From contig JAYZBC010000045.1 in the NCBI GenBank assembly GCA_036339375.1, positions 62,001-126,000 on the forward strand: 64,000 nt of DNA. Reading direction: 5' to 3'. How positions within the stretch are numbered: position 1 is the first letter of the stretch; every line of letters starts with the position of its first letter. Below the pieces are notes generated by a model that was not told the origin of the DNA, searched no databases, and saw only the letters and a list, made by a program, of their open reading frames with translations. This document shows positions 16,244 through 25,431 of this stretch, in pieces. This stretch comes from JAYZBC01 sp036339375. Lineage in GTDB: Bacteria; Pseudomonadota; Alphaproteobacteria; MPNO01; UBA2964. Both the position numbers and the translations under genes were made by a program.

Positions 16244-19048
16244 TTAAATAATTGCGGTTACACATCTACCACAGATATCGTTATACACTTCGTTATTTCC
16301 AACATCAGGCAATACCTTCCAACAGCGAGCACATTTTTCTCCCTCAGCCCTATTTATTAAAACCTCCACTTCCTCGCAATCCTCAAGCGAAAATGCTCTC
16401 GCAGGCGCCTTACCTTTAACAAATTTTGCGGAAGATGTAATACAAAGATCCGCCAGGTTTATATTTTCAAGGGCTCTTTCAAAATGGGTTGGGGCATACA
16501 AAATTGCCTCCACTTCTAAACTAGAACCAATCCTTTTTTCACCTCTTTCTACTTCAATAGCTCCTGTCACCACCCGTCTTAACGTTCGTGCAATTTGCCA
16601 TTTTTTGCTTAAAGCCTCATTCATCCATGCACTCGGAATATCGGGAAACTGGCGGAGGTGAACACTGTCTAACTTCTTTTGATCAGGGTAACGAGTTAAC
16701 CATGCTTCTTCCGCCGTAAAACAAATTATGGGCGCAAACCAAGCTGTAAGACAAGAAAAGAGTTCATTTAAAACAGTTCGTGCTGCCCGTCTTTGTATAT
16801 CATCCAGCCGATCACAGTAGAGGGTGTCTTTTCTGATATCGAAATAGAAAGAGGAAAGTTCAATAGTGCAGAAATTGTGTAGAGCAGTAAACATTCTATG
16901 AAAATCATATTTTTCGCAGCAATCCCTTATCAAAATATCCAGTTCAGCCAAACGATGAAGGATAAATTGTTCCAATTCTGGCATTTCACTAGTGTTGACT
17001 TTTTCTTTTTCGTCAAACTCATGAAGGTTTCCAAGTAAAAATCGAAACGTATTGCGCAAACGACGATATGCATCTGTCTGATGCTTAATTATATCGGGAC
17101 CAATTTTAAGATCTTCGGAATAATCTGAACCAACAACCCAAAGTCGTAAAATATCCGCACCATAATTTTTTATAATTTCTTGTGGAGCCACAACATTTCC
17201 TTGCGATTTGGACATTTTAATACCCTCTTCTGCAAGTACGAAACCATGCGTCAAAACACTTTCGTAGGGAGCTCGGCCACGCGTACCACAAGATTCCAAA
17301 AGCGAAGAATGAAACCAACCACGATGCTGATCCGAACCTTCTAGGTAGAGTGACGCAGGCCATTTAAGATCTTTACGTTCTTCTAACACAAAGCTATGGG
17401 TCGCCCCAGAATCAAACCAAACGTCCAGTATATCAAAAACTTGTTCATAATCTTCAGTTTTATATTTTTCTCCCAAAAATACAGCTGGATCCTCCTCAAA
17501 CCAGACATCAGCGCCCTTCTTTTCAACAGCTTTACTAATTTTCTGTACAACTTCTGAATCGCGTAATGGTTTACCTGTCTTTTTATGAACAAATACAGTG
17601 ATGGGGACACCCCAAGCTCTTTGTCGGGAAACACACCAATCTGGTCTGTTAGCAACCATACCGTATAAACGGTTATGCCCAGTTGATGGGAAAAATTTTG
17701 TTTTATCAATGGCGTCTAAAGCTCTAGAACGTAGATTATTAGTCTCCATTGATATAAACCATTGTGGTGTGGTTCGGAAAATAAGAGGGGCTTTGGATCG
17801 CCAACTGTGCGGGTAGGAATGCACCAGCGTATCATTCGCCACAAGTGTCCCAGCATTTTTGAGGGCTTCCGTTATCTTTTTGTCAACAGTGTAAACATGT
17901 TCGCCGGCAAACAGCGGAACATCCTGATAAAACCGACCATCGGCTTCTACAGTTCGAGGAACTTCAATTCCATTTTCTTGGCCAACAACAAAATCCTCTG
18001 TACCATGACCTGGAGCTGTATGAACAAGCCCAGTTCCGTCTTCTTCGGTAACATGTTCGCCTGCCAAAAGCGGAACTTCAAAATCGTATCCATGCCCTTT
18101 TAACGGATGGCTACAAATCGTCCCCGAAAGGTTTAAACCCTTGATTTCAGTAACTATTGAGGTTCTGGTTACACCACATTTTTCTGTAACGGCGTCCAGG
18201 AGTGCTTCGGCCACGAGCAACCGTTCCCCTAATTTAAGGAATGAGTTTTCAGTAATTTCCTTAATTTCACAAACAACGTAGTTCAGCCCCTCGCCATAAG
18301 CCACTGCTCTATTACCCGGAATTGTCCAAGGTGTGGTTGTCCAAATAACAGCATTTGCTCTCTTTAAAGATGAAATTTCACTTTTTATAATTGGAAATTT
18401 GACCCAAATTTGAGTAGATTTATGTTCATGATATTCAATCTCTGCTTCAGCCAAGGCCGTCCGCTCCACCGGTGACCACATAACTGGTTTTTCTCCACGA
18501 AATAGGCTCCCATTGGTTAGAAACTTACCAAGCTCTTTGACAATATTACCTTCAGCCACATAATTCATAGTGGTGTAGGGTTTTTTCCAATCACCTATAA
18601 CGCCAAGGCGCCGAAACTCTTCAGACTGAATCTTAATCCAGTGATCTGCAAATTCGCGGCATTCTTTGCGAAATTCTACAATGGAAACATCATCTTTATC
18701 TTTTTTTGCTTTTCGATATTTTTCTTCTATTTTCCACTCTATTGGGAGACCATGGCAGTCCCAACCAGGCACATAATTTGCATCCTTACCCAACATCTGT
18801 TGGGACCGATTTATTACATCCTTAAGAATTTTATTTAAAGCGTGGCCAATATGTAAATTTCCGTTTGCGTAGGGTGGTCCGTCGTGGAGCACAAATTTTT
18901 CCTTTCCTTCCGCATCTTTTCTTTGGCGTCCGTACAAGTCCATTTTGTCCCATCGAGCCAAAATTTCGGGTTCTTTTTGTGGTAAAGAACCACGCATCGG
19001 AAAATGAGTTTCAGGAAGAAAAATTGTAGATTTATAATCAATACTCAT
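16244..19048 (-). CDS. ileS: isoleucyl-tRNA synthetase
   Basis: Charges tRNA-Ile. Class I synthetase with HIGH (NLHIGHALNK) near residue 70 and KMSKS (IKMSKSQGN) near residue 600; the editing (CP1) domain lies between, with WTTTPWT visible. The C terminus carries the CARCW...CGRC zinc finger. The 934-residue length is normal for the bacterial form. Its start is two bases from the ribF stop, so ribF-ileS-lspA are probably one transcript, a well-known order. Confidence 0.97.
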   Translation of the reverse strand: MSIDYKSTIFLPETHFPMRGSLPQKEPEILARWDKMDLYGRQRKDAEGKEKFVLHDGPPYANGNLHIGHALNKILKDVINRSQQMLGKDANYVPGWDCHGLPIEWKIEEKYRKAKKDKDDVSIVEFRKECREFADHWIKIQSEEFRRLGVIGDWKKPYTTMNYVAEGNIVKELGKFLTNGSLFRGEKPVMWSPVERTALAEAEIEYHEHKSTQIWVKFPIIKSEISSLKRANAVIWTTTPWTIPGNRAVAYGEGLNYVVCEIKEITENSFLKLGERLLVAEALLDAVTEKCGVTRTSIVTEIKGLNLSGTICSHPLKGHGYDFEVPLLAGEHVTEEDGTGLVHTAPGHGTEDFVVGQENGIEVPRTVEADGRFYQDVPLFAGEHVYTVDKKITEALKNAGTLVANDTLVHSYPHSWRSKAPLIFRTTPQWFISMETNNLRSRALDAIDKTKFFPSTGHNRLYGMVANRPDWCVSRQRAWGVPITVFVHKKTGKPLRDSEVVQKISKAVEKKGADVWFEEDPAVFLGEKYKTEDYEQVFDILDVWFDSGATHSFVLEERKDLKWPASLYLEGSDQHRGWFHSSLLESCGTRGRAPYESVLTHGFVLAEEGIKMSKSQGNVVAPQEIIKNYGADILRLWVVGSDYSEDLKIGPDIIKHQTDAYRRLRNTFRFLLGNLHEFDEKEKVNTSEMPELEQFILHRLAELDILIRDCCEKYDFHRMFTALHNFCTIELSSFYFDIRKDTLYCDRLDDIQRRAARTVLNELFSCLTAWFAPIICFTAEEAWLTRYPDQKKLDSVHLRQFPDIPSAWMNEALSKKWQIARTLRRVVTGAIEVERGEKRIGSSLEVEAILYAPTHFERALENINLADLCITSSAKFVKGKAPARAFSLEDCEEVEVLINRAEGEKCARCWKVLPDVGNNEVYNDICGRCVTAII

Positions 19049-19050
19049 CT

Positions 19051-20040
19051 TTAACTTTCCACAAGCCAGCTATTTTGCGGCATTATGATATCGTTCTCAT
19101 CTAATGTTTTAAGAATATCACGTGCCATATCACAATCAGTATTAATCTGCTTTTTAATTTCTTCAATTCCACCGAATTTTTTTTCCGGACGTAAATACTC
19201 TACAAAAGCAATTCTCAAATTTTGTCCATATAAATCGCCGTGAAAATCAAACAAATGTGCTTCTATGGTAATTTCTTCTCCACCAAAAGTCGGTCGACGC
19301 CCTACATTAACTATGCCCGGGTGCCATGCCATCTTCCTACCAATAAACCGCCCCACCCAAATAGCGTATACCCCAAGGGCAGGAAAAACGTAACCGTCTG
19401 ATTTTAAATTTGCAGTGGGAAATCCTATCTTACGCCCTCTCTGATCACCAGTTACAACCATTCCTTCAATTTCCCAGGGTCGCCCTAAGAGAGTGGCTGC
19501 TTCTCGGGTACGCCCATTTTTTAAGTGTTGCCTGATTACAGTCGATGAATATGGAGTGCCATCCCCTGCATTTTGGGCAGAAATTACAGTCACTCCAAAA
19601 CCTTTTTCTTTCCCTAACTCTTCAAGTAAATCTACTTTTCCTTTTCGACCCTTACCAAAAACAAAATCATAACCCGTAACAACATGTTTAACTTTAAGCC
19701 CTTCAACCAAAACAAAGGTAATAAATTTCTCGGCAGACAAAGAGGCAAATTTTTTATCGAATGGCATAATATAATGCAAGTCTGTGCCCAATATCCCAAT
19801 TTGACGTGATTTTGCTGCAGATGGGGTTAATTCAAAGGCGGGGCCATTTGCATTAAAAAATTTTCGAGGATGGGGCTCAAAAGTCATGGCTGAAGATGGC
19901 GCATCAAGTTTTTGCGAAATTTTAAGCATTTCGCGAATAACCGCTTGATGTCCTAAATGCACGCCATCAAAATTCCCAAGGGCAACAACTGCACCCATTT
20001 TACATTCTTCCACGTTTTGATATTTTCGGACGATGCGCAT
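19051..20040 (-). CDS. ribF: bifunctional riboflavin kinase / FAD synthetase
   Basis: Makes FMN and FAD from riboflavin. The N-terminal nucleotidyltransferase domain has LGNFDGVHLGHQ, and the C-terminal riboflavin kinase domain has GRKIGFPTANL and GVYAIWV. The start is placed at ATG 20040, giving MRIVRKYQNVEE, because alphaproteobacterial RibF proteins typically begin this way; an in-frame ATG at 20067 would add nine residues. No strong ribosome site favours either. It heads the ribF-ileS-lspA run. Confidence 0.94.
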   Translation of the reverse strand: MRIVRKYQNVEECKMGAVVALGNFDGVHLGHQAVIREMLKISQKLDAPSSAMTFEPHPRKFFNANGPAFELTPSAAKSRQIGILGTDLHYIMPFDKKFASLSAEKFITFVLVEGLKVKHVVTGYDFVFGKGRKGKVDLLEELGKEKGFGVTVISAQNAGDGTPYSSTVIRQHLKNGRTREAATLLGRPWEIEGMVVTGDQRGRKIGFPTANLKSDGYVFPALGVYAIWVGRFIGRKMAWHPGIVNVGRRPTFGGEEITIEAHLFDFHGDLYGQNLRIAFVEYLRPEKKFGGIEEIKKQINTDCDMARDILKTLDENDIIMPQNSWLVES

Positions 20041-20383
20041 AATGCTGGATGTCCTAATCACCAGCACACTTCAAGTCAAACATTGAAAACCCAGACTACT
20101 CCAAAAAATTTAAACTTAAATAGTATTAAAAATGGAAATTCAGGCTAACTAACAAAACTCTTTTAAACCCTGAACATTGCGACTCCGTTTAAATAAACAG
20201 ACAAAGGCCATTAATAAGGTATAAAAGTACCAACTTATCATGAAGATTTTTAATTTAGAAAAAATGTAATATTATGGTCAAAATAGCAGGTTCAAAAAAC
20301 ATTCAAAACAACTTACTTTAAAAGAAAAGATTTTAACATGTTCATTTGGCGGTTTTCTAACCATATATATAGTTTTAAACTCT
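20041..20383. other. intergenic region between ribF and SAM hydrolase gene
   Basis: About 340 bases with no gene that I can support, separating divergent ribF and the SAM hydroxide adenosyltransferase gene. It is very AT-rich and should hold the promoters of both. I see no convincing -35/-10 pair, no riboswitch core and no tRNA. A short GGTA-N6-TACC inverted repeat lies in its second half but is too small to interpret. Confidence 0.5.
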
Positions 20384-21124
20384 ATGATATTTCTTTTTAC
20401 TGACTTCGGTTCCGAAGGTCCATATCTGGGCCAAATCAAATCTGTACTGAAAACAACGACGCCAGAAACACCCATTATAGATTTGCTCTCAAACGCTCCC
20501 CTCTTTAACCCCTGCGCTTCTGCTTTCTTGCTTGCCTCATTAAATACTCAAATTCCCGATGGGGCGATATTCTTATGTGTTGTTGATCCAGGTGTTGGCG
20601 GACAAAGAGACCCCCTTATTTTTAAAGCCGATAACAAATTTTTTGTAGGACCAGACAACGGGCTTTTCAGTATTGTGATGAGACGAGCAAAAAACAAGCA
20701 AGCTTGGAAAATTACATGGAAACCAGAGAATTTATCGAAATCTTTTCACGGACGAGACCTTTTCGCCCCAGTTGTAGGTCTTTTAGCTAATGGGAGAGAA
20801 GTTCCCCGAAAAAAAATTTCTGCAGAAGTGATCGATAGAAAAAACTGGCCAAATGATTATTACAAAATTATATACATAGACCATTTTGGGAATGCTATAA
20901 CAGGGCTTCGAGCAAAAAGTCTTTTAGAAAAAGAAATTTTAGAGGTTGGTGAACAGAAATTTTATAGAGCAAAAACATTTTCTGATGTAGCGCCAGGAAC
21001 AGCGTTTTGGTATGAAAATTCTATCGGCCTTGCTGAAATTTCAGTAAATCAAGGACGAGCAGACCAACTAGGATTAAAAATTGGAACAAATGTAACTATT
21101 TCGAAAAACAAATCGAAGTATTAA
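20384..21124 (+). CDS. SAM hydroxide adenosyltransferase (DUF62)
   Basis: A 246-residue enzyme of the S-adenosyl-L-methionine hydroxide adenosyltransferase family, which splits SAM into adenosine and methionine using an activated water. Family motifs are LFTDFG at the N terminus, VVDPGVGG, GPDNGLFS and IDHFGNAIT, the last carrying the Asp-His used for water activation. Relatives include the fluorinase and chlorinase, but the bacterial housekeeping form is the hydrolase. It is the first gene of a run with psd and pssA, with 2 bases to psd. Confidence 0.87.
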   Translation: MIFLFTDFGSEGPYLGQIKSVLKTTTPETPIIDLLSNAPLFNPCASAFLLASLNTQIPDGAIFLCVVDPGVGGQRDPLIFKADNKFFVGPDNGLFSIVMRRAKNKQAWKITWKPENLSKSFHGRDLFAPVVGLLANGREVPRKKISAEVIDRKNWPNDYYKIIYIDHFGNAITGLRAKSLLEKEILEVGEQKFYRAKTFSDVAPGTAFWYENSIGLAEISVNQGRADQLGLKIGTNVTISKNKSKY

Positions 21125-21126
21125 AT

Positions 21127-21825
21127 ATGAAATCACCATTATCAATTATGTCACGTATTCAAATTCGCCCAGAGGGTCATTTGTTTATTGCTATTTTTGC
21201 CCTGATCACAATAGTGTTTTTCAATGTGGCTCAGTGGCTAGGCTGGGCGGGTTTATTCCTGGTCGGATGGTGTATTTATTTTTTTCGTGATCCCGATCGC
21301 GTTACACCTGACAACTCTAATCTCGTCATCAGCCCTGCAGACGGCATTATCCAAATGTTAACGGAAGCCGCCCCTCCTTCAGAATTAGATATGGGAGAAA
21401 ATCCTATGAAAAGGATAAGTATTTTCATGAGCGTATTTGATTGCCATGTAAATCGGAGCCCAATTAATGGAACTGTGACAAAAGATGCCTATCGGCCGGG
21501 CAAGTTCGTAAATGCAACACTAGATAAAGCAAGCGAATCAAATGAACGTCGGTCTCTAACAATCCGTACCGCCGCTGGAACTGAAATCGCAGTTGTACAA
21601 ATTGCAGGATTAATTGCAAGGCGGATAATTTCTTGGACAGGTGAAGGGCGTAATTTAGACGCGGGGGAACGTTATGGCATGATCCGATTTGGCAGTCGCT
21701 TAGATGTTTATTTACCTTTAAAATCGCAAGTTTTAGTCCTTACAGGCCAACGCTCTATAGCTGGAGAAACCCCTATTGCCTTTTTAGAAAAAGAAAATGA
21801 AGATAAGAAGGCACTGGATAGATAA
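21127..21825 (+). CDS. psd: phosphatidylserine decarboxylase, short form
   Basis: Makes phosphatidylethanolamine from phosphatidylserine at the inner membrane. The 232-residue short form has hydrophobic segments at residues about 20-55. The proenzyme cleavage site is the Gly-Ser of RFGSRLDVYLP, where the Ser becomes the pyruvoyl cofactor. The stop overlaps the pssA start in TAATG, so the two successive steps of PE synthesis are coupled. Confidence 0.94.
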   Translation: MKSPLSIMSRIQIRPEGHLFIAIFALITIVFFNVAQWLGWAGLFLVGWCIYFFRDPDRVTPDNSNLVISPADGIIQMLTEAAPPSELDMGENPMKRISIFMSVFDCHVNRSPINGTVTKDAYRPGKFVNATLDKASESNERRSLTIRTAAGTEIAVVQIAGLIARRIISWTGEGRNLDAGERYGMIRFGSRLDVYLPLKSQVLVLTGQRSIAGETPIAFLEKENEDKKALDR

Positions 21826-22655
21826 TGGTCCGAAGAACGTGGAAAACATTTTCCCAGACTGAACGGCGTCAGTTACGACGCGATCGTTTAAATAGATTAT
21901 TACCAAATGCCCTGACAATGCTTGGTTTATGTTGTGGGCTTACAGCAATTCGCTACGGATTAGACGAACGTTGGCAACTCTGCGTTGTTTTAATTGCTGC
22001 TGCCGCAGTACTCGATGGACTCGATGGACGGATGGCACGCCTAATGGGAGGACAAACTGAACTCGGCGGACAGCTGGATTCTCTAGTCGACGCAGTGTCC
22101 TTTGGTGTGGCCCCAATAATGATAATTTTCCTTTGTTCACTTACTTACGCAGGTGGTTTAGGTTGGGCAATTTCCGTACTTTTTGTTGTTTGCTGTGTAT
22201 TAAGGCTTGCACGTTTTAATATTACTTCTTCCGATACAAACCTACCCCAATGGACCAACAATTATTTTACCGGGGTTCCTTCTCCAGCTGCAGCCGGTAT
22301 GGTGCTACTCCCATTAGTCCTTCACATTGAAACTAATTGGAGCTTCCTACTTTCCGCTTGGTTGACACTACCATGGACGCTTTTAATAGCTTGCTTAATG
22401 ATTGCCCCTATTCCTACCCATTCTTTCAAACGTTTTCGTGTACCCAGAAAACTTGTTGTAGTTTATATGGCTGGCATTGCTTTACTCGCCGCTGCTATGA
22501 TTACTGAACCCTGGCTTACGTTTTCAGCCATTACCGTTTTATATTCAGCGTCCATACCTTTCTCCATTCATTCATATAAAAAAACAAATCATGAAGAGGC
22601 TTTGCGTTCGGCCGGTACAAATGACGTAGGTGAAAAACAAAATTTTAAAAACTAA
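21825..22655 (+). CDS. pssA: CDP-diacylglycerol-serine O-phosphatidyltransferase
   Basis: Integral membrane enzyme forming phosphatidylserine from CDP-diacylglycerol and serine. The CDP-alcohol phosphotransferase signature D-G-x2-A-R-x8-G-x3-D-x3-D is met by DGRMARLMGG followed by GGQLDSLVD, around residues 65-90. About eight hydrophobic segments follow. It supplies psd, with which it overlaps by one base. It ends overlapping the stop of the convergent sodium-channel gene by four bases. Confidence 0.94.
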   Translation: MVRRTWKTFSQTERRQLRRDRLNRLLPNALTMLGLCCGLTAIRYGLDERWQLCVVLIAAAAVLDGLDGRMARLMGGQTELGGQLDSLVDAVSFGVAPIMIIFLCSLTYAGGLGWAISVLFVVCCVLRLARFNITSSDTNLPQWTNNYFTGVPSPAAAGMVLLPLVLHIETNWSFLLSAWLTLPWTLLIACLMIAPIPTHSFKRFRVPRKLVVVYMAGIALLAAAMITEPWLTFSAITVLYSASIPFSIHSYKKTNHEEALRSAGTNDVGEKQNFKN

Positions 22656-23497
22656 TTTTTGTCTGATAGTTTTATACTCAAACGATTGATCTCAGACCTC
22701 AATTCTTTAATTTCTTCATAAAGCAACTTCACATCCCCATCGGGTTCTACCTTAATGCTTAGGTTCTTGTTTCGGTTTTCATCGTCGTGGAGCGTTTGCA
22801 TAGAATCAACAATTATTGCAATAAAAAGATTAAGAACTGTAAAACTCGAAACAATAATAAAAATTACAAAGAACGCCCATGCATAAGGAAATATCTCCAT
22901 TACTGGGCGCACAATACCCATAGACCAACTTTCCAGTGTCATTATTTGAAAAAGGGAATACATGGATTCTCCAATTGTACCAAACCATTGCGGAAACCCT
23001 GTACCAAACAGTTTGGTTGCCACCACAGAAAATACGTAAAAAACAAGCAAAAGAAGGGCCGCCACAGCACCAATTCCCGGTACCGCACGTAAAAGAGCTT
23101 CAACTACTCTGCGCATTTTTGGAACACCAGAAATGAGCCTAAGAGCTCTTAAGATTCTCAAGGCACGAAGAACGCTGAATTCTTCACTTGCTGGAAAAAG
23201 AGCTATGCCAACTATAATAAAGTCGAAAACTCCCCAAGGATCACGAAAAAACGCTAAACCATGCGCATAAATTCTGAGGGCAAGTTCAGCTACAAAAACC
23301 CAAAGAATAATTGTATCAATCACTTCAAGGGTTGGACCTACCTCCTCAAAAACACGGGGAGAGGTCTCTAACCCCAAAGTAATCGCGTTCACAAAAATAA
23401 TCCCAAGTATCGAATACCGGAAACAAGGACCTTCAACAATGTTCCTTAACCACTGACGATGATCTAATTTAGCGTCCTTATTATATCCCTTTGTCAT
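22652..23497 (-). CDS. single-domain voltage-gated sodium channel (NaChBac/NavAb type)
   Basis: A 281-residue six-transmembrane channel subunit expected to form tetramers. S4 carries arginines every third residue (R111, R114, R117, R120), the voltage sensor. The pore loop reads TLESWSMGIVRP at residues 187-198, the filter known from the NavAb group of bacterial sodium channels, so sodium selectivity is expected. S6 follows (about 208-232). The tail, residues 257-277, has heptad spacing like the C-terminal coiled coil of bacterial Nav channels. The start has AGGTAG upstream. Gene convergent with pssA. Likely roles are sodium or pH homeostasis or motility signalling; these are inference. Confidence 0.93.
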   Translation of the reverse strand: MTKGYNKDAKLDHRQWLRNIVEGPCFRYSILGIIFVNAITLGLETSPRVFEEVGPTLEVIDTIILWVFVAELALRIYAHGLAFFRDPWGVFDFIIVGIALFPASEEFSVLRALRILRALRLISGVPKMRRVVEALLRAVPGIGAVAALLLLVFYVFSVVATKLFGTGFPQWFGTIGESMYSLFQIMTLESWSMGIVRPVMEIFPYAWAFFVIFIIVSSFTVLNLFIAIIVDSMQTLHDDENRNKNLSIKVEPDGDVKLLYEEIKELRSEINRLSIKLSDKN

Positions 23498-23536
23498 GCT
23501 ACCTGTACTCCCAGCAATAACATCCTGGTTTTAAAT

Positions 23537-24358
23537 TTACTTCACTTGAGACAAAATGAATTCATTAAGCTTCTGGAGAGCTTCCTTTGAAGCCTGATTT
23601 TCTGGGTCATTAGTCACGAAAGTGTGCGGCTGTCCTGGAAATTTATGTAATTCCACGCTTCCACCTAGGGCCCTGTAGGATTCGGAAAATAAATCGGCCC
23701 GAAAGTGATCAACGTTTTCATCAGCTTCACCTTGGACAATCACCATTGGTGGAAAATGAGTAGCCTCACCACGTTCTAGTACCATAAAAGGGTTACCAAC
23801 ACTCATTGCATCTTCATCCGCAAAATAAGCACGATGAGCGTTTACCAATCTTTCTTTTCCACTTTTTTTTGCCATTTGATAACGCGCGAGAGGATCGAGA
23901 ATAGGCCAACAAGCAATAAAAAAATCAACTTGGGCATCAACACCTTCTAGTGAGAGTTCTGTATCCACATAAATTTTCTCTTTTGGTTGCAGAGCGATAA
24001 GCCCCATTTGCTGGGCCCCACTCGAAGAGCCTAATCCGCCAATTTTTGACATTTCAATACCAAGCGCACTTGCATTTGCCTTAAACCATCGTATTCCATA
24101 ATTCGTATCTTGAACCGGTCCTGGAAATTTTATTTGAGAAGACAAACGGAAATCGAGGGCAAAAACACCAATTCCGTGTTTTACAAAATTCTGGTGAATA
24201 ATCTGATTATTTAAACGATCACCAGAGCCCCATGCACCGCCGTGTACGTCAATCACGAAAGGGGCCGGGCCAGTACAATCAGGATGATACAAACGACCCA
24301 GTAGATTGATTCCATTAACAGTTCGGTAAGTAATGTCTTCCACAGTTTTAGCCTGCAC
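23537..24358 (-). CDS. alpha/beta hydrolase (esterase/lipase-like)
   Basis: A 273-residue hydrolase of the hormone-sensitive-lipase/BD-FAE kind. The oxyanion-hole segment is DVHGGAWGSGD, the nucleophile elbow GLGSSSGAQ contains the Ser, and GEADENVDHF and GQPHTF supply the acid and His. No signal peptide is seen, so it is cytoplasmic. The start is GTG at 24358 with AGGAG seven bases upstream, which decides it. It lies downstream of no operon partner and is divergent from imuA, about 280 bases away. Substrate unknown. Confidence 0.82.
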   Translation of the reverse strand: MQAKTVEDITYRTVNGINLLGRLYHPDCTGPAPFVIDVHGGAWGSGDRLNNQIIHQNFVKHGIGVFALDFRLSSQIKFPGPVQDTNYGIRWFKANASALGIEMSKIGGLGSSSGAQQMGLIALQPKEKIYVDTELSLEGVDAQVDFFIACWPILDPLARYQMAKKSGKERLVNAHRAYFADEDAMSVGNPFMVLERGEATHFPPMVIVQGEADENVDHFRADLFSESYRALGGSVELHKFPGQPHTFVTNDPENQASKEALQKLNEFILSQVK

Positions 24359-24482
24359 TTTTTCACTCCTATTTTATAAATTTTTTACGTGAGCTTGTTT
24401 ACGTCGGGCTCAACACAAAGTCTAGAGTTTGATTCCAGAATCCAGTTTGTATGTTTCTTCAGATTATAAAAGCTTCCTCTGC

Positions 24483-24511
24483 TTGACTTTTTTTTTAAAA
24501 TTAAATAGAAC
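24483..24511 (+). promoter_or_regulatory. possible imuA promoter overlapped by LexA box
   Basis: TTGACT at 24483-24488 could serve as -35, with TAGAAC at 24506-24511 at 17-base spacing as a weak -10. The LexA box starts inside this -10, which would fit repression by occlusion. The promoter call is weak; its overlap with the box is what supports it. Confidence 0.4.
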
Positions 24512-24522
24512 AAAACAAGAAC
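24508..24522 (+). promoter_or_regulatory. LexA (SOS) box upstream of imuA
   Basis: The direct repeat GAAC-N7-GAAC occurs at 24508-24511 and 24519-24522. This, or its complement GTTC-N7-GTTC, is the established LexA operator of alphaproteobacteria, where it controls imuA-imuB-dnaE2. It lies about 120 bases upstream of imuA and between it and a divergent hydrolase gene. DNA damage should therefore induce the cassette. Confidence 0.8.
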
Positions 24523-24642
24523 ATTTAAAATTTTATTGAACTCAAAGCTCTACCTTTCCTCTTGTGTTATCTAAGAAACGTTAACGTAGATGAGTAAAAG
24601 AGAGAAAGGGTAAAAAAGTTCAAGGAAAACAAAAGGAACCCT

Positions 24643-25431
24643 ATGTCCCAGGATTCAATTTCTCCTGTTAGACCCAATTTTCCTTTTTTACGTGCTTCTG
24701 GTTTTATAGCACGCCAGAAAATTGAGAATTTGCGTTATCACATCCAAACGCTCGAAAGGCCTGACTGGCTACAAAACCAAAACCTGTTCTCACTTGGTAT
24801 TCCAGAAATTGATCAGCATTTACCAATGAGAGGCCTATTACCTAATGCACTCTACGAGGTCTTGCCCGAACGACCAACCGATATTGGTGCTTCAACAGGT
24901 TTCTGTACTGCTTTATTGTTTGCACTTCTCAAATATCGGGATGGTCGTGTTCTCTGGTGTCTTAACGATTCAAACACCGATGTGGGAGAGATCTATCCAC
25001 TTGGTCTAGCACAACATGGATTCGATCCCTCTTGTCTTCTAACCGTACGTACCAAGCGCGACATTGATACGCTTTGGGTAATAGAAGAAACATTGCGGAG
25101 TAACACTTTCACCGCTGTCCTCGGTGAAGTACAAAAAGTTTCCATGACAGCCAGCCGCCGCTTACAGCTTGCTGCAGAAAAAAATGGGGTTCTCACCCTG
25201 CTATTGCGGCCCCCAATGAAATCTCCCAGTCCATCAGCTGCAACACTGCGTTGGCGTATTAAAGCAACAATCAGCCAACCAAAAGGTTTTGCAGCAGACC
25301 TTGACGAACCAGGTGATGCCCGCTGGAGCGTGACATTATTCCGAAGTCGGGGCGGTACATCCGGCAACTGGTTAATGGAATGGTCTGATGAGACGAACAA
25401 TCTCACTTTGGCTGCCTCGGTTTGCAACTGA
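24643..25431 (+). CDS. imuA: ImuA, SOS mutasome accessory protein
   Basis: A 262-residue RecA/SulA-related protein that joins ImuB and DnaE2 in damage-induced translesion synthesis. The central LFSLGIPEIDQHLPMRGLLPNALYEVLP stretch of the family is present in parts (IPEIDQHLP, LPNALYEV). It lacks a full Walker A, as expected for ImuA. The start follows AAAAGGAAC. The gene overlaps imuB by 44 bases, a strong sign of coupled translation. A LexA box lies upstream. Confidence 0.9.
   Translation: MSQDSISPVRPNFPFLRASGFIARQKIENLRYHIQTLERPDWLQNQNLFSLGIPEIDQHLPMRGLLPNALYEVLPERPTDIGASTGFCTALLFALLKYRDGRVLWCLNDSNTDVGEIYPLGLAQHGFDPSCLLTVRTKRDIDTLWVIEETLRSNTFTAVLGEVQKVSMTASRRLQLAAEKNGVLTLLLRPPMKSPSPSAATLRWRIKATISQPKGFAADLDEPGDARWSVTLFRSRGGTSGNWLMEWSDETNNLTLAASVCN

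Noticed and set aside
20041..20383. SAM-responsive riboswitch before the SAM hydrolase gene
   Set aside because: No SAM-I or SAM-II core motif or kink-turn pattern is seen in this AT-rich spacer.
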